This document shows, in pieces, positions 36,908 through 45,323 of a DNA stretch of 64,000 nucleotides; positions within the stretch are counted from its first letter, which is position 1; every line of letters starts with the position of its first letter. Both the position numbers and the translations under genes were made by a program. A model generated the notes under the pieces. It saw nothing but the letters and a program-made list of their open reading frames with translations. It made no database searches and was not told the origin of the DNA. Source of the stretch: Roseiarcus sp963770035 (GTDB lineage: Bacteria > Pseudomonadota > Alphaproteobacteria > Rhizobiales > Beijerinckiaceae); contig CAVYON010000066.1 in NCBI GenBank assembly GCA_963770035.1, positions 1 to 64,000 on the forward strand, written 5' to 3'.

Positions 36908-37783
36908 ATGTCCGACAATTCCATCAGCCAGCTGCGGCAGCGCATGATCGAGGACATGACGGCGCGGCGGTTCAAGGAGAAGGTTCAGAAGGACTACGTC
37001 CGGCACGTGAGGACCTTCACGGAGTTCCTCGGCCGTTCTCCGGATACGGCGACGAGCGAGGACCTTCGCCGCTTTCAACTGCACATGGCCCAGCAGCAGA
37101 TCGGCGCGCCGACCATCAATTCCGCCATCTCCGCGTTGCGGTTCTTCTTCACCGAGACGCTCGAACGGCCCGACCTCGTTCGTCCTCTGAGGCTCGTGAA
37201 CGAGCCGCGAAGGGCGCCGATCGTGCTGAGCCCGGAGGAGGTGGCGCGTCTCCTCCAGGCCGCGCCGGGCCTCAAGTACAAGGCCGCGCTCAGCGTCGCC
37301 TATGGCGCGGGCCTGCGGGTGTCCGAGGTCGCGAACCTGAAGGTGTCCGACATCGACAGTGGGCGCATGATGCTCCGGGTCGAGCAGGGCAAGGGACAGC
37401 GGGACCGCGATGTGATGCTGTCGCCCCAACTGCTCCAACTCCTGCGCGAATGGTGGAAGGCGGCGCGGCCGCAGGTCTGGCTGTTTCCCGGCCAGAACCC
37501 GATCAATCCGGTGACCGCGCGTCAGCTCAACCGCGCCGTCACCGCCGCCAAAGACCTGGCTGGAATCTCCAAGCGCGTTTCTCCTCATACGCTGCGGCAC
37601 AGCTTTGCGACCCACCTGCTCGAACAGGGCGTCGATATTCGCGTGATCCAGGTGTTGTTGGGGCACGCGAAGCTCGAGACGACCGCGCTCTACACCCGCG
37701 TCGCCATCAGCACGGTCCGCGATATCAAGAGTCCGCTGGACCGGCTGGACATCAAGCTGACGAAGAAAACGCCGCCCGCCTGA
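36908..37783 (+). CDS. Tyrosine recombinase associated with the IS91-type element
   Basis: 291 residues, XerC/D-like. The SAM-like N-domain (VQKDYVRHVRTFTEFLGRSP) is followed by a catalytic domain with Arg in YGAGLRVSEVANLKVSDID, Lys in the RVEQGKGQRDR hairpin, SPHTLRHSFATHLLEQGVDI (HxxR), LLGHAKLETTALYTRVA (His and Tyr nucleophile). All active-site residues are present. A GTG-started IS91 transposase follows 10 bases later, the usual pairing in many alphaproteobacterial IS91 elements, so the two are probably one operon and one mobile unit. Confidence 0.9.
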   Translation: MSDNSISQLRQRMIEDMTARRFKEKVQKDYVRHVRTFTEFLGRSPDTATSEDLRRFQLHMAQQQIGAPTINSAISALRFFFTETLERPDLVRPLRLVNEPRRAPIVLSPEEVARLLQAAPGLKYKAALSVAYGAGLRVSEVANLKVSDIDSGRMMLRVEQGKGQRDRDVMLSPQLLQLLREWWKAARPQVWLFPGQNPINPVTARQLNRAVTAAKDLAGISKRVSPHTLRHSFATHLLEQGVDIRVIQVLLGHAKLETTALYTRVAISTVRDIKSPLDRLDIKLTKKTPPA

Positions 37784-37793
37784 CCACGGCCGC

Positions 37794-39035
37794 GTGGCGC
37801 GGCCTCGCCTCGAGGTCGCCGACGTCTTTCGCGCCCACGGGGCGGCGTGGCGCGAGGCCAACGCCGGTCACGTGAGCCTCGCCCAGTTGAAGGTCATGTC
37901 GGCGATCGAGACCTGTCGCACAGCCGCGCTCGGCGGACACGTCGAGCGCTGCGAGGACTGCGCGCACGAGCGGATCGCCTACAATTCCTGTCGCAACCGG
38001 CATTGCCCGAAGTGCCAGGCGGCCGCCGCACGGCGATGGCTCGAAGACCGTGAGGCCGAGCTTCTGCCGGCTCCGTACTATCACGTCGTCTTCACCCTGC
38101 CGGCCGCGATCGGCACGATCGCGTCCCAGAACAAGGCGGCCGTCTACGACCTCCTGTTCAGGACCGCCGCGGAGACGCTGACCACCATCGCCGCCGACCC
38201 GAAGCATCTGGGCGCGCGCATCGGCCTGACCGCCGTACTGCACACCTGGGGCTCGGCGATGACCCACCATCCCCACGTCCACGTGATCGTTCCCGGCGGC
38301 GGTGTTTCGCCGGACGGGTCGCGCTGGGTCGCCTGCAAGCGCGGCTTCTTTCTGCCGGTGCGGGTGCTCTCCCGCCTGTTCCGTCGGCTCTTCCTCGAAG
38401 GGCTCGCAGCCCTGCATGCGGCCGGACGCCTCGTCTTCTTCGGCAACCTTGCCGCGCTCGCCAATAAAGCCGCCTTCGACGCCGTCCTCGCGCCATTGCG
38501 CCGCTCGGAATGGGTTGTCTACGCCAAGAGGCCGTTCGCCGGGCCGAAGGCCGTCCTCGCCTACCTGTCGCGCTACACCCACCGCGTCGCGATCTCGAAC
38601 TCCAGGCTCATCGCGCTCGACGAGAAGGGCGTCACCTTCCGCTGGAAGGATTATCGCGCCCGCGGCGAGGTCCCCGGCAAAGCCTGGATCAAGCCGATGA
38701 CGCTCGCGGCCGGCGAGTTCATCCGCCGCTTCCTTCTCCACGTGCTGCCCAGCGGCTTCCACCGCATCCGCCACTACGGCTTCCTCGCCAGCCCCGGACG
38801 CGCCGCAACCATCGGGCGCCTGCGGGACCTGATCGCGGCCTCCAACGCGACCGCTCGGCCTCGCCCCGAAACCGACGCAAGCGGCGCCACGACCGGCCCC
38901 GAACCCGCCACGACGCAAGACATGGCCAGGATCTGTCCCTGCTGCGGCGGTCGCATGCGCATCATCGAGATGTTCGCCCGTGGCGCTCGTCCTCGCAGCT
39001 TCACCGCCGAACCCGCCGGAATCAACTCCTCATGA
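37794..39035 (+). CDS. IS91-family (Y1/Y2 HUH) transposase
   Basis: 413 residues. N-terminal zinc-finger CEDCAHERIAYNSCRNRHCP with CPKCQ (about residues 58-83), HUH motif in MTHHPHVHVIVPGGG (about 161-175), and the tyrosine in YLSRYTHRVAISNSRL (about 257-272). The C-terminal CPCCGGRMRIIEMF zinc-binding part also matches. These enzymes move DNA by rolling-circle replication and can carry adjacent DNA. The frame is intact. The end of the element (terIS) is probably before 39420; I cannot place it. Confidence 0.92.
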   Translation: MARPRLEVADVFRAHGAAWREANAGHVSLAQLKVMSAIETCRTAALGGHVERCEDCAHERIAYNSCRNRHCPKCQAAAARRWLEDREAELLPAPYYHVVFTLPAAIGTIASQNKAAVYDLLFRTAAETLTTIAADPKHLGARIGLTAVLHTWGSAMTHHPHVHVIVPGGGVSPDGSRWVACKRGFFLPVRVLSRLFRRLFLEGLAALHAAGRLVFFGNLAALANKAAFDAVLAPLRRSEWVVYAKRPFAGPKAVLAYLSRYTHRVAISNSRLIALDEKGVTFRWKDYRARGEVPGKAWIKPMTLAAGEFIRRFLLHVLPSGFHRIRHYGFLASPGRAATIGRLRDLIAASNATARPRPETDASGATTGPEPATTQDMARICPCCGGRMRIIEMFARGARPRSFTAEPAGINSS

Positions 39036-39579
39036 CCCCCGCCCCGGCCCGCGCCATCCCCGACCTTTGCTCAACGAGGACCTTCCCCGGCGCCGCTCCG
39101 TTCGCGCCCGAGCCGACGGCCGCGTCCAACCTCGCGCGCCTCCGCGCCGCCGAAAGGCGCGCCTATGCTACTCGGCTGATCCTGGGCTCGTCCGTCGCCC
39201 TCGCGCCCTCCGCAAAAGCCCCGCTGCGGCCGTACCGCGCGGCGCCACCGAGGGCCAAATCCCCATAGCGGCCCGGCGGCGCCGGACGCTCACCGTCCCG
39301 CGGTTTCCTCCCCTTGAGGCTTTCGGACGCCGGCCCTCCGGCCCGCCCCTACGATCGCGTCAGGGCCGGCATCCGAAACCCTTCATAATAGCGGCCGTTC
39401 CCGACGGACCGGTGAACGGACCTGCTTCATCTCGCCGTAGCGTAATCTGTCAGGAGCGAGCTCCTTCCCGCACGGTGGGACTCCTCGCGGCGATCGACTA
39501 ACATCGAGCGGTCGGCGACTGTCAGCACCTCTTTCGGGGCGTCTGCGGATAAAGAATCGACGCCACGAGGAGGCGCGCC
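39036..39579. other. Right part of the IS91-type element and flank
   Basis: No gene is seen. The sequence to about 39400 is likely the IS91 non-coding right end; from about 39430 it is chromosomal sequence leading to the truncated VOC gene. Confidence 0.35.
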
Positions 39580-39756
39580 ATGATCAAGGGGCTGCATCAC
39601 AACGCGTATCGCTGCCGGGATTCGGAGGAGACGCGGAAATTCTACCAGGATTTCCTCGGCCTGCCGCTCGCCAACGCGTTCGAGATCACCGAGACCAAGT
39701 CGGGCCGGGCGACTCATGTTCTGCACAGCTTCTACAGCATCTTCGTGTGCGACTGA
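39580..39756 (+). pseudogene. VOC (glyoxalase/dioxygenase-fold) protein, truncated
   Basis: 58 residues: IKGLHHNAYRCRDSEETRKF, YQDFLGLPLANAFEITETK, then GRATHVLHSFY and an early stop. HHNAYRCRDSEETRKFYQDF is a clear first beta-alpha-beta module of the vicinal oxygen chelate superfamily, whose members are usually at least 120 residues. The ATG follows GAGGAGGCGCGCC. After FYSIF the homology ends where a coupling-protein relic begins, so the 3' part was replaced by foreign DNA. Confidence 0.7.
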
Positions 39757-40310
39757 TTTCGTCAAGATGATGGGATGTCGAGCCGCGCGCTTGCTGTTCG
39801 GGACGACGATCATTTGATTTTCGGGCATGGAGGTCAACGCGTCTTCCTCCATCAGCTTGATCCTTTGCGGGGGAGTGGACGTCGTGCGGGGCTTGCCCTT
39901 CTCGGCGTCCTGATATGTTTCGACGAGCCCGGTGTAATTACCCAAAGCTTTTGACCAGTACTCCGCCTCGTGCGGGTCAGCCGAGCTCAGATTTGAGATG
40001 GTAACGATCTCTGCGGAGCCGATGGGGGAGGCTGCGCCGTTATCCCCTTCGGATCGATGACGACCACTGGACCGCTGTAAGCCGACGTTTCGGGAAATAA
40101 CAGGTTGGGGGTGATCAGACCGGACGTCTTGCCTTTCCGGGGCGGCGCGATCGAGAGGAGGGTTCCTGTGACTTGAATTTGCACGGGGCGACCGGTTTTG
40201 GGGGCGATTCCGAGCTCGAGGCCCGAATTGAGGTTGGAGATCTCGCGAGCCGTGGCGAACCGAGCGGCGCCGAAGATGCTTGTGCAATGACGCTTTGGCC
40301 GTTTAGGAGG
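39757..40310 (-). pseudogene. TraG/VirD4-type conjugation coupling protein, internally deleted relic
   Basis: Two blocks of one protein are joined. The N-terminal block (TSIFGAARFATAREISNLNS, LELGIAPKTGRPVQIQ, LLSIAPPRKGKTSGLITPNL with a Walker A-like loop, SGPVVVIDPKG) is followed at about 40040 by the C-terminal block in another frame (EAEYWSKALGNYTGLVETYQ, KPRTTSTPPQRIKLMEED, MPENQMIVVPNSKRAARHPI). About 400 residues between them are missing. These are landmarks of the plasmid-type T4SS coupling ATPase. It is the only conjugation gene in the window, flanked by a truncated VOC gene and an ISAzo13 copy. Confidence 0.7.
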
Positions 40311-40320
40311 CGCGGAAACA

Positions 40321-41683
40321 GTTAGGCGACGCCCAACAATTACCGCTTCAAGGTGGCCCTGGGGGAAATGGTATAATTCCACTCCGGGTGGAAGGTGTCG
40401 CCTTTGATGTTGAGGCTTGCCATTTCCTCCTCACTTACTTTGATCCCCTTTGGGTAAGTCCGCGTGTCGAGCTCGCACCGTACCGTCAGGCCGGTCTTGG
40501 TCGTGGTGGAGGCGATGAGTTCGACCACCGCCAAGCGGCTGGTCAGGGGTGTTCCCCGCCAGTTCTCGGTGATGTGGCAGAACAGCCGGTGCTCCCCCCG
40601 GGTCACAGCCAGAGTCAAGCCCGGGGGTTGTTCCACTTCGACGTTCCCGGCGGATAGTGAAGAACGTGCAGGGCAAGCCCGGTCTCGTCGGCGAGTTTCT
40701 GAAGCTCCAGCTTCCAAAGCCGTACGCGCGATCCGTTGGAACCGCCGCCATCGGCGGTGATCATGATTTGGTCGGTGTTCGGGTACCTGTCCCGACCCAT
40801 CAGGTCCAGCCAGCGGCGGATCGAGTTGACCGAGAATTGCGCCGTATCATTGTCGATGCCAACGCTCACACAGCCGGCGTTGGCGGCGATGTCATACACG
40901 CCATAAGGTACGACCTTGCCGAGTTCGGCGTCGACGAAGTCATGCACCTTTACCGGGTCGGGACAGCCTTTCGGCCGGTAGTCGCTACCAGCGTTCTTGT
41001 AGGGGCCGATTGGCTCTTTCTTCTTCGTGTCGATCGAGATCACCGGCTTGCCGGCCGCCTGCATCGTCAGCGCCGCGGCGTTGATATGCTCGAACTGCGC
41101 ATCACGGTCGGGATTGCGGACGCTTTCCAGCGTCTTGCGATTCACCTGCCGGCAGTATTGCAGCGACCCCAACAGTTTGGGGATGGTGCTCTTGCTGACC
41201 TGATGCCCCATCGCGCACAGCGCCGCTGCCAGCTTGGCGTGGCTCTTCGAGACCCACCGCAGCGGCCGCATCGGGTCGCCCTTGGTCGCCGGTTCCAGCA
41301 ACTGACGCAAGTCTTCCAACAGTGTCGCATCTGTCTCCGTCAGTGCTGGCCGACCGCTGCCAGGCCGGCGCACTTCGCCCCACAGTGAGGCGGGGTCGTT
41401 CAGGTCCTTCAGACCACGGCCGATGGTGCTTCGCGCGATCCCCGTCGCCTGCGACGCTGCCTCAATCCCGCCGTAGCCCGCCGTCCGAGCTTCCACCGCC
41501 GCGAACAGCCGGCGCGTGCGCTCGTTCAGCCCGCGACCAACCGCCGCAAACCGCTCGCGAATCGCTGATGGATCGATCATTCACCGAGTTCTATCCGGAT
41601 CGAGTCCGCGCCGGAATCCACCGCGGCGAAATAACCGGCTACCCAACCCGGGCCAATTCACTCATTGTTGGGCGTCGCCTAAA
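40321..41683 (-). mobile_element. ISAzo13-family insertion sequence
   Basis: Inverted repeats TTAGGCGACGCCCAACAAT at 40322-40340 and its complement at 41664-41682 bound the element, which encodes one transposase on the minus strand. It lies between the coupling-protein relic and an interrupted open frame. No clear target duplication was found. Confidence 0.8.
40340..41580 (-). pseudogene. ISAzo13-family transposase, one frameshift
   Basis: From the ATG at 41580 the frame gives RERFAAVGRGLNERTRRLFA, GGIEAASQATGIARSTIGRG, PISIDTKKKEPIG-like VISIDTKKKEPIGPYKNAGS, GIDNDTAQFSVNSIRRWLDL, ITADGGGSNGSRVRLWKLEL and HVLHYPPGTSKWN. There, near 40625, the frame breaks, and another continues LFCHITENWRGTPLTSRLAV, VVELIASTTTKTGL and SEEEMASLNIKGDTFHPEWN. 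Intact enzymes run straight through KWNxxEHRxFxHIT. Catalytic Asp residues (SIDTK, TADGG) are present but the C-terminus is out of frame. Confidence 0.85.
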
Positions 41684-41742
41684 CCTAGACTAGAACAACG
41701 ACAAATGTCCAAGACGCAGCAACTGCGCAACCTCATTGCCGC

Positions 41743-42798
41743 TAGAGCGGTTTCCCAGCGAAATGAATCGCGGGGGATTCCCGAATCAGGGCTGTTCATG
41801 ATTCATGGGCTCCGCCGCGTGAAGGAGGCGGCGGGGATGGCGCTATCCGAAGATCTTCGCACACGTGTGGTGGAGGCTGTTGTGGCCGGCGGCCTGTCGC
41901 GCAACGCGGCGGCCAAGCGTTTCGGGGTCAGCATCGCCAGCGCCATCCGTTGGGTTTGGCGCTTCCAGGCCACCGGCGAGATTTCCCCGGCGCCGACGGG
42001 CGGGGATCGACGCTCGGACCGGATTGAGGCGCATGGCGATTATCTGCTTGGCCTCATTCGTCGTCAGCCGGACATCACGTTGTTGGAAATCCAGGAGCGG
42101 TTGATCGCCAACTGCAGCGAGCGCTTTTCTTTGTCGGTGATCTGGCGCTTCTTCGATCGGCACGAGATCACATTCAAAAAAAAACCGCGCATGCCGAGGA
42201 ACAGCAGCGCCCCGATGTTTTGAAGCGGCGCCAGGAGTGGTTTGGGGCGCAACTCGATCTCGATCCGAGGAAGCTCGTGTTCATTGACGAAACGGGGGCT
42301 TCCACCAATCTGGCGCGCAAGGGCGGACGATGCCGGCGCGGTCGACGACTGCGGGTCGGCATTCCGCATGGCCATTACAAGACCATCACGCTCGTCGCCG
42401 GCCTACGCCTTTCCGGTCTCGTGGCGCAAAAGGCCTACGACCGGCCGATGAACGCGGCCACGTTCGAGGACTGGGTGGAGAAATGCCTCGCTCCCACGCT
42501 CTCGCAAGGCGACGTCGTCGTCATGGACAATCTGTCGAGCCACAAGGGAGCAAGGGTCGAGCAACTCATCAAAGCCGCCGGAGCCGAGTTGCTCTATCTG
42601 CCGCCCTACAGCCCGGACATGAATCCAATCGAAAAAGCCTACTCCAAGCTCAAGGCCTTCCTGCGCAAAATCGCCGAGCGAACCGTCACAGGCCTCTTGA
42701 ACGCGCTCGAAGCCTGCGCTGAAATCTTCAAACCCGGCGAATGCGGGAATTATTTCAAGGCCTGCGGATACGATACGGATTGATCGGAAGCCGCTCTA
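41743..42798 (+). mobile_element. IS630-family insertion sequence
   Basis: Flanked by TA on both sides, with inverted repeats AGAGCGGTTTCC (from 41745) and GGAAGCCGCTCT (to 42796). TA target duplication is the hallmark of the IS630/Tc1 group. Excision restores the interrupted frame exactly, which confirms the ends. Confidence 0.9.
41837..42783 (+). CDS. IS630-family transposase, two frames joined by probable -1 frameshifting
   Basis: orfA (41837-42223) encodes the helix-turn-helix part: SEDLRTRVVEAVVAGGLSRN, AAAKRFGVSIASAIRWVWRF, DITLLEIQERLIANC. orfB (in the -1 frame, open through 42783) encodes the DDE domain: LVFIDETGASTNLARKGG (first Asp), VVVMDNLSSHKGARVEQLIK (second Asp), LPPYSPDMNPIEKAYSKLKA (Glu). 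Between them is a run of nine A residues at 42176-42184. Programmed -1 frameshifting on A-runs is well known in IS630 elements, so this is probably functional rather than broken. Confidence 0.85.
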
Positions 42799-43072
42799 GC
42801 GAGCATTGGCTTACCGCGCGGATCATTCGCTATGCCAAAGAGCGCGGATATACACCCTTCACTTCCACGCTCGAAGAGGCTTGGCTTGCCTCTATCCGTG
42901 GGCTCTCGACGGCCCTGCTCGCCGCGCTCGACGACGGGCGTCTGTGCTCGCCTGGGGAGGCGTCGTCCGACTATACGCGTGACCCGATCGCGCTTTACGG
43001 GATTGAAGCCGCGCGAAGGCTTTGCACCGGGGCGGCGCATTTGGGCAGGTAAGCGGACCTTGCTTCTAGGAG

Positions 43073-43204
43073 CCTGTCGGACTTAAGAACAAAATCAGAA
43101 AAAAATGAAAGACTTATCCGAAATCGACGCGCCTTGCGTAATGATATGCTACTGCTATCGCTGAAGCTCGCAGATAATTGCGCGATTTTCCCCAGTCCGA
43201 CAGG
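43073..43204. repeat. Small MITE-like element
   Basis: 132 bases bounded by a perfect 11-base inverted repeat (CCTGTCGGACT at 43073-43083 and AGTCCGACAGG at 43194-43204), AT-rich inside and without a gene. It lies 5 bases before an IS1634 copy. The ends look like those of a full-size IS not otherwise present here. No target duplication is visible. Confidence 0.55.
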
Positions 43205-43208
43205 TTGC

Positions 43209-45230
43209 TAGCCCGACTTCACCAACTCGCGCCGATTTTTGCGATTTTCGGGGTATGCGAGCGCGCCAAGTCATTGATTGTATTGGGCCGAGTGTCCGAG
43301 AATTGTCTGTAGTGCCGACCAAGGCCCTTGCGCGGCGTTCGGGGCGGCGCGAGTCTCGGGCATGTTTTTGCGCCACAAGATTCGCCGCAAGGACGGCAAG
43401 GAGCATCGGGCCTGGTCGGTGGTGGAGAATCGGCGCGTCGAGGGTGGGCGGGTCGTTCAACGGCAGGTGCTCTATCTCGGAGAGATCAACGACAGCCAGC
43501 GCGCGGGTTGGAGCCGGGCGATCGAGGCGTTCGACGAAGGCGGACGCTCGACCGAGATCGCGCTTTTCCCCGAGGACCGCGTCGCGCCGGCCCTCGACTG
43601 CGACGTGGTTTCGATCCGGTTGAGCGAGATGCGGTTGCGCCGGCCGCGCCAATGGGGCGCGTGCTGGCTGGCGATGGAGCTTTGGGAGCAATTGCGACTG
43701 GACGATTTCTGGCGGCCAGCGCTGCCGCCCTCGCGCGAGGGAACGAGCTGGTTGAACATTCTGAAGACGCTGGCGAGCTATCAGCTGATCTCGCCGGGCA
43801 GCGAGTGGCGGCTGCATCGGCAATGGTTCGATGAGAGCGCGATGGGCGATCTGCTCGGCGAGGATGCCGCCCTCGCACTGCCCAACACTCTCTATCGTTG
43901 CCTGGACAAGCTGGCGGAGCACAAGAAAGCGCTGTTCACGTTTCTGCGCGAGCGCTGGAAGGACCTGTTTCAGGCCGATTTCGAGGTGCTGCTGTATGAT
44001 CTGACGAGCCCCTATTTCGAATGCGATCCGCCAGAAGAGGGCAAGCGGAAGTTTGGCTACAGCCGCGACAAGCGTTCCGATTGCGTGCAGGTGGTGATCG
44101 CGCTGATCGTCACACCGGACGGCTTTCCGTTGGCCTACGAGGTCATGGACGGCAACACCTCGGACAAGACGACGCTGAAGGCGTTTTTAGCCAAGATCGA
44201 GGCGCAATACGGCGCCGCCAAACCCACCTGGGTGATGGATCGCGGCGTTCCGACCGAGGAGGTCCTGGCCGAGATGCGGGGCTCGTCGACGCCGATCCAT
44301 TATCTCGTGGGCACGCCGCGCGGGCGGCTGACCAAGTTGGAAAAGGCGCTCGCGGTCAAGCCGTGGGAAAACGTGCGCGAGAGCGTGCGGGTCAAATTGA
44401 TCGAAGACGGGGTAGAGACCTACGTGTTCGCCCGGAGCGAAGCCCGGCGCGAGAAGGAACAGGCGATGCGCCGTCGCCGCTTACGCAAGCTGATCAAGCG
44501 TCTCCGCGAACTCCAGGCGCAAGACCTGACGCGCGACGAGCTATTGCTCAAACTCGGCGCGGCCAAGAAAGAAGCCGGCAAGGCCTATGGCCTGATGACG
44601 ATCCACACGCCGACGAAGGACCAGCCGGTCACGCCGCAAACCTTCCATTTCGCGATCAATCGCAAGAAGCTTCGGGCGGCGCGGCGCCGCGAGGGCGGCT
44701 ATCTCCTGCGCACCAACATCAACGGCGACGATCCCGGCCATCTCTGGCGGCTCTATCTGCAACTGGTCGAAATCGAGCAGGCCTTCAAGGAACTGAAGAA
44801 CGACCTCTCGGTCCGCCCCATCCATCACCAACTCGAAACCCGCATCGAAGCCCATATTTTCGTGGCGTTTCTGGCTTACTGCCTGATGGTCACGCTCAAA
44901 CAACGGTTGAAGGCGCTGGCGCCGGGACTGACGCCCAAAGCCGTGCTCGAAAAGCTCGCCGCGATCCAGATGATCGACGTCGAACTACCCACGACCGACG
45001 GCCGAACCGTCCTCCTGTCCCGCCATACCGAGCCGGAGACCGATCACCTGCTTCTGCTGCAACGCCTCAAACTCGAGCTCCCCGCGCAGCCGCCGCCGAA
45101 AATCGCCGCCGCGACCGACGCCAAAGCCGCCTGAACTCTCACCCCCTGTAGTGCCGACCTTTGGACTCGCCCCTCAGCGATTCCAATGTGTTCGCCTCGC
45201 CGCATACCCCCAGTTGGTGAAGTCGGGCTA
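43209..45230 (+). mobile_element. IS1634-family insertion sequence, copy 1
   Basis: A perfect 19-base inverted repeat, TAGCCCGACTTCACCAACT at 43209-43227 and its complement at 45212-45230, encloses one transposase. Inside the ends a 13-base direct repeat TGTAGTGCCGACC occurs at 43308-43320 and 45147-45159. It is a different element from copy 2 at 60060 (the proteins are related, and the terminal repeats share TAGCCCGACTT). Confidence 0.88.
43362..45134 (+). CDS. IS1634-family transposase, copy 1
   Basis: 590 residues of the IS4 superfamily. N-terminal KDGKEHRAWSVVENRRVEGG, then VLLYDLTSPYFE (first Asp), GYSRDKRSDCVQVVIALIVT, MDRGVPTEEVLAEM (second Asp), KKLRAARRREGGYLLRTNIN, and YLQLVEIEQAFKELKNDLSV with IEAHIFVAFLAYCLMV (Glu region). 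The ATG at 43362 fits the conserved start MFLRHKIRRK; upstream codons are in the non-coding end. Intact. Confidence 0.92.
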   Translation: MFLRHKIRRKDGKEHRAWSVVENRRVEGGRVVQRQVLYLGEINDSQRAGWSRAIEAFDEGGRSTEIALFPEDRVAPALDCDVVSIRLSEMRLRRPRQWGACWLAMELWEQLRLDDFWRPALPPSREGTSWLNILKTLASYQLISPGSEWRLHRQWFDESAMGDLLGEDAALALPNTLYRCLDKLAEHKKALFTFLRERWKDLFQADFEVLLYDLTSPYFECDPPEEGKRKFGYSRDKRSDCVQVVIALIVTPDGFPLAYEVMDGNTSDKTTLKAFLAKIEAQYGAAKPTWVMDRGVPTEEVLAEMRGSSTPIHYLVGTPRGRLTKLEKALAVKPWENVRESVRVKLIEDGVETYVFARSEARREKEQAMRRRRLRKLIKRLRELQAQDLTRDELLLKLGAAKKEAGKAYGLMTIHTPTKDQPVTPQTFHFAINRKKLRAARRREGGYLLRTNINGDDPGHLWRLYLQLVEIEQAFKELKNDLSVRPIHHQLETRIEAHIFVAFLAYCLMVTLKQRLKALAPGLTPKAVLEKLAAIQMIDVELPTTDGRTVLLSRHTEPETDHLLLLQRLKLELPAQPPPKIAAATDAKAA

Positions 45231-45323
45231 GGCGCGGGCTCCGCACATAGCGGAAATTCCCGGGGCGGCACAGGCGGTCCTGTAACGATTGATTGCGAAC
45301 CCTGCTTTCACAGCAAGCGGCCG

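Larger units (their letters stand above)
41705..43052 (+). pseudogene. Unrecognised gene interrupted by IS630
   Basis: The left part is 41705-41742 (MSKTQQLRNLIAA) and the right part 42799-43052 (SEHWLTARIIRYAKERGY, TSTLEEAWLASIRGLSTALL, DPIALYGIEAARRLCTG). Removing the IS630 copy and one TA joins the two in frame into a protein of about 97 residues, helical, with basic and acidic stretches. I do not recognise a family. A start 20 bases after the ISAzo13 end hints that the true start may have been further upstream and was cut by that element. Confidence 0.6.
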
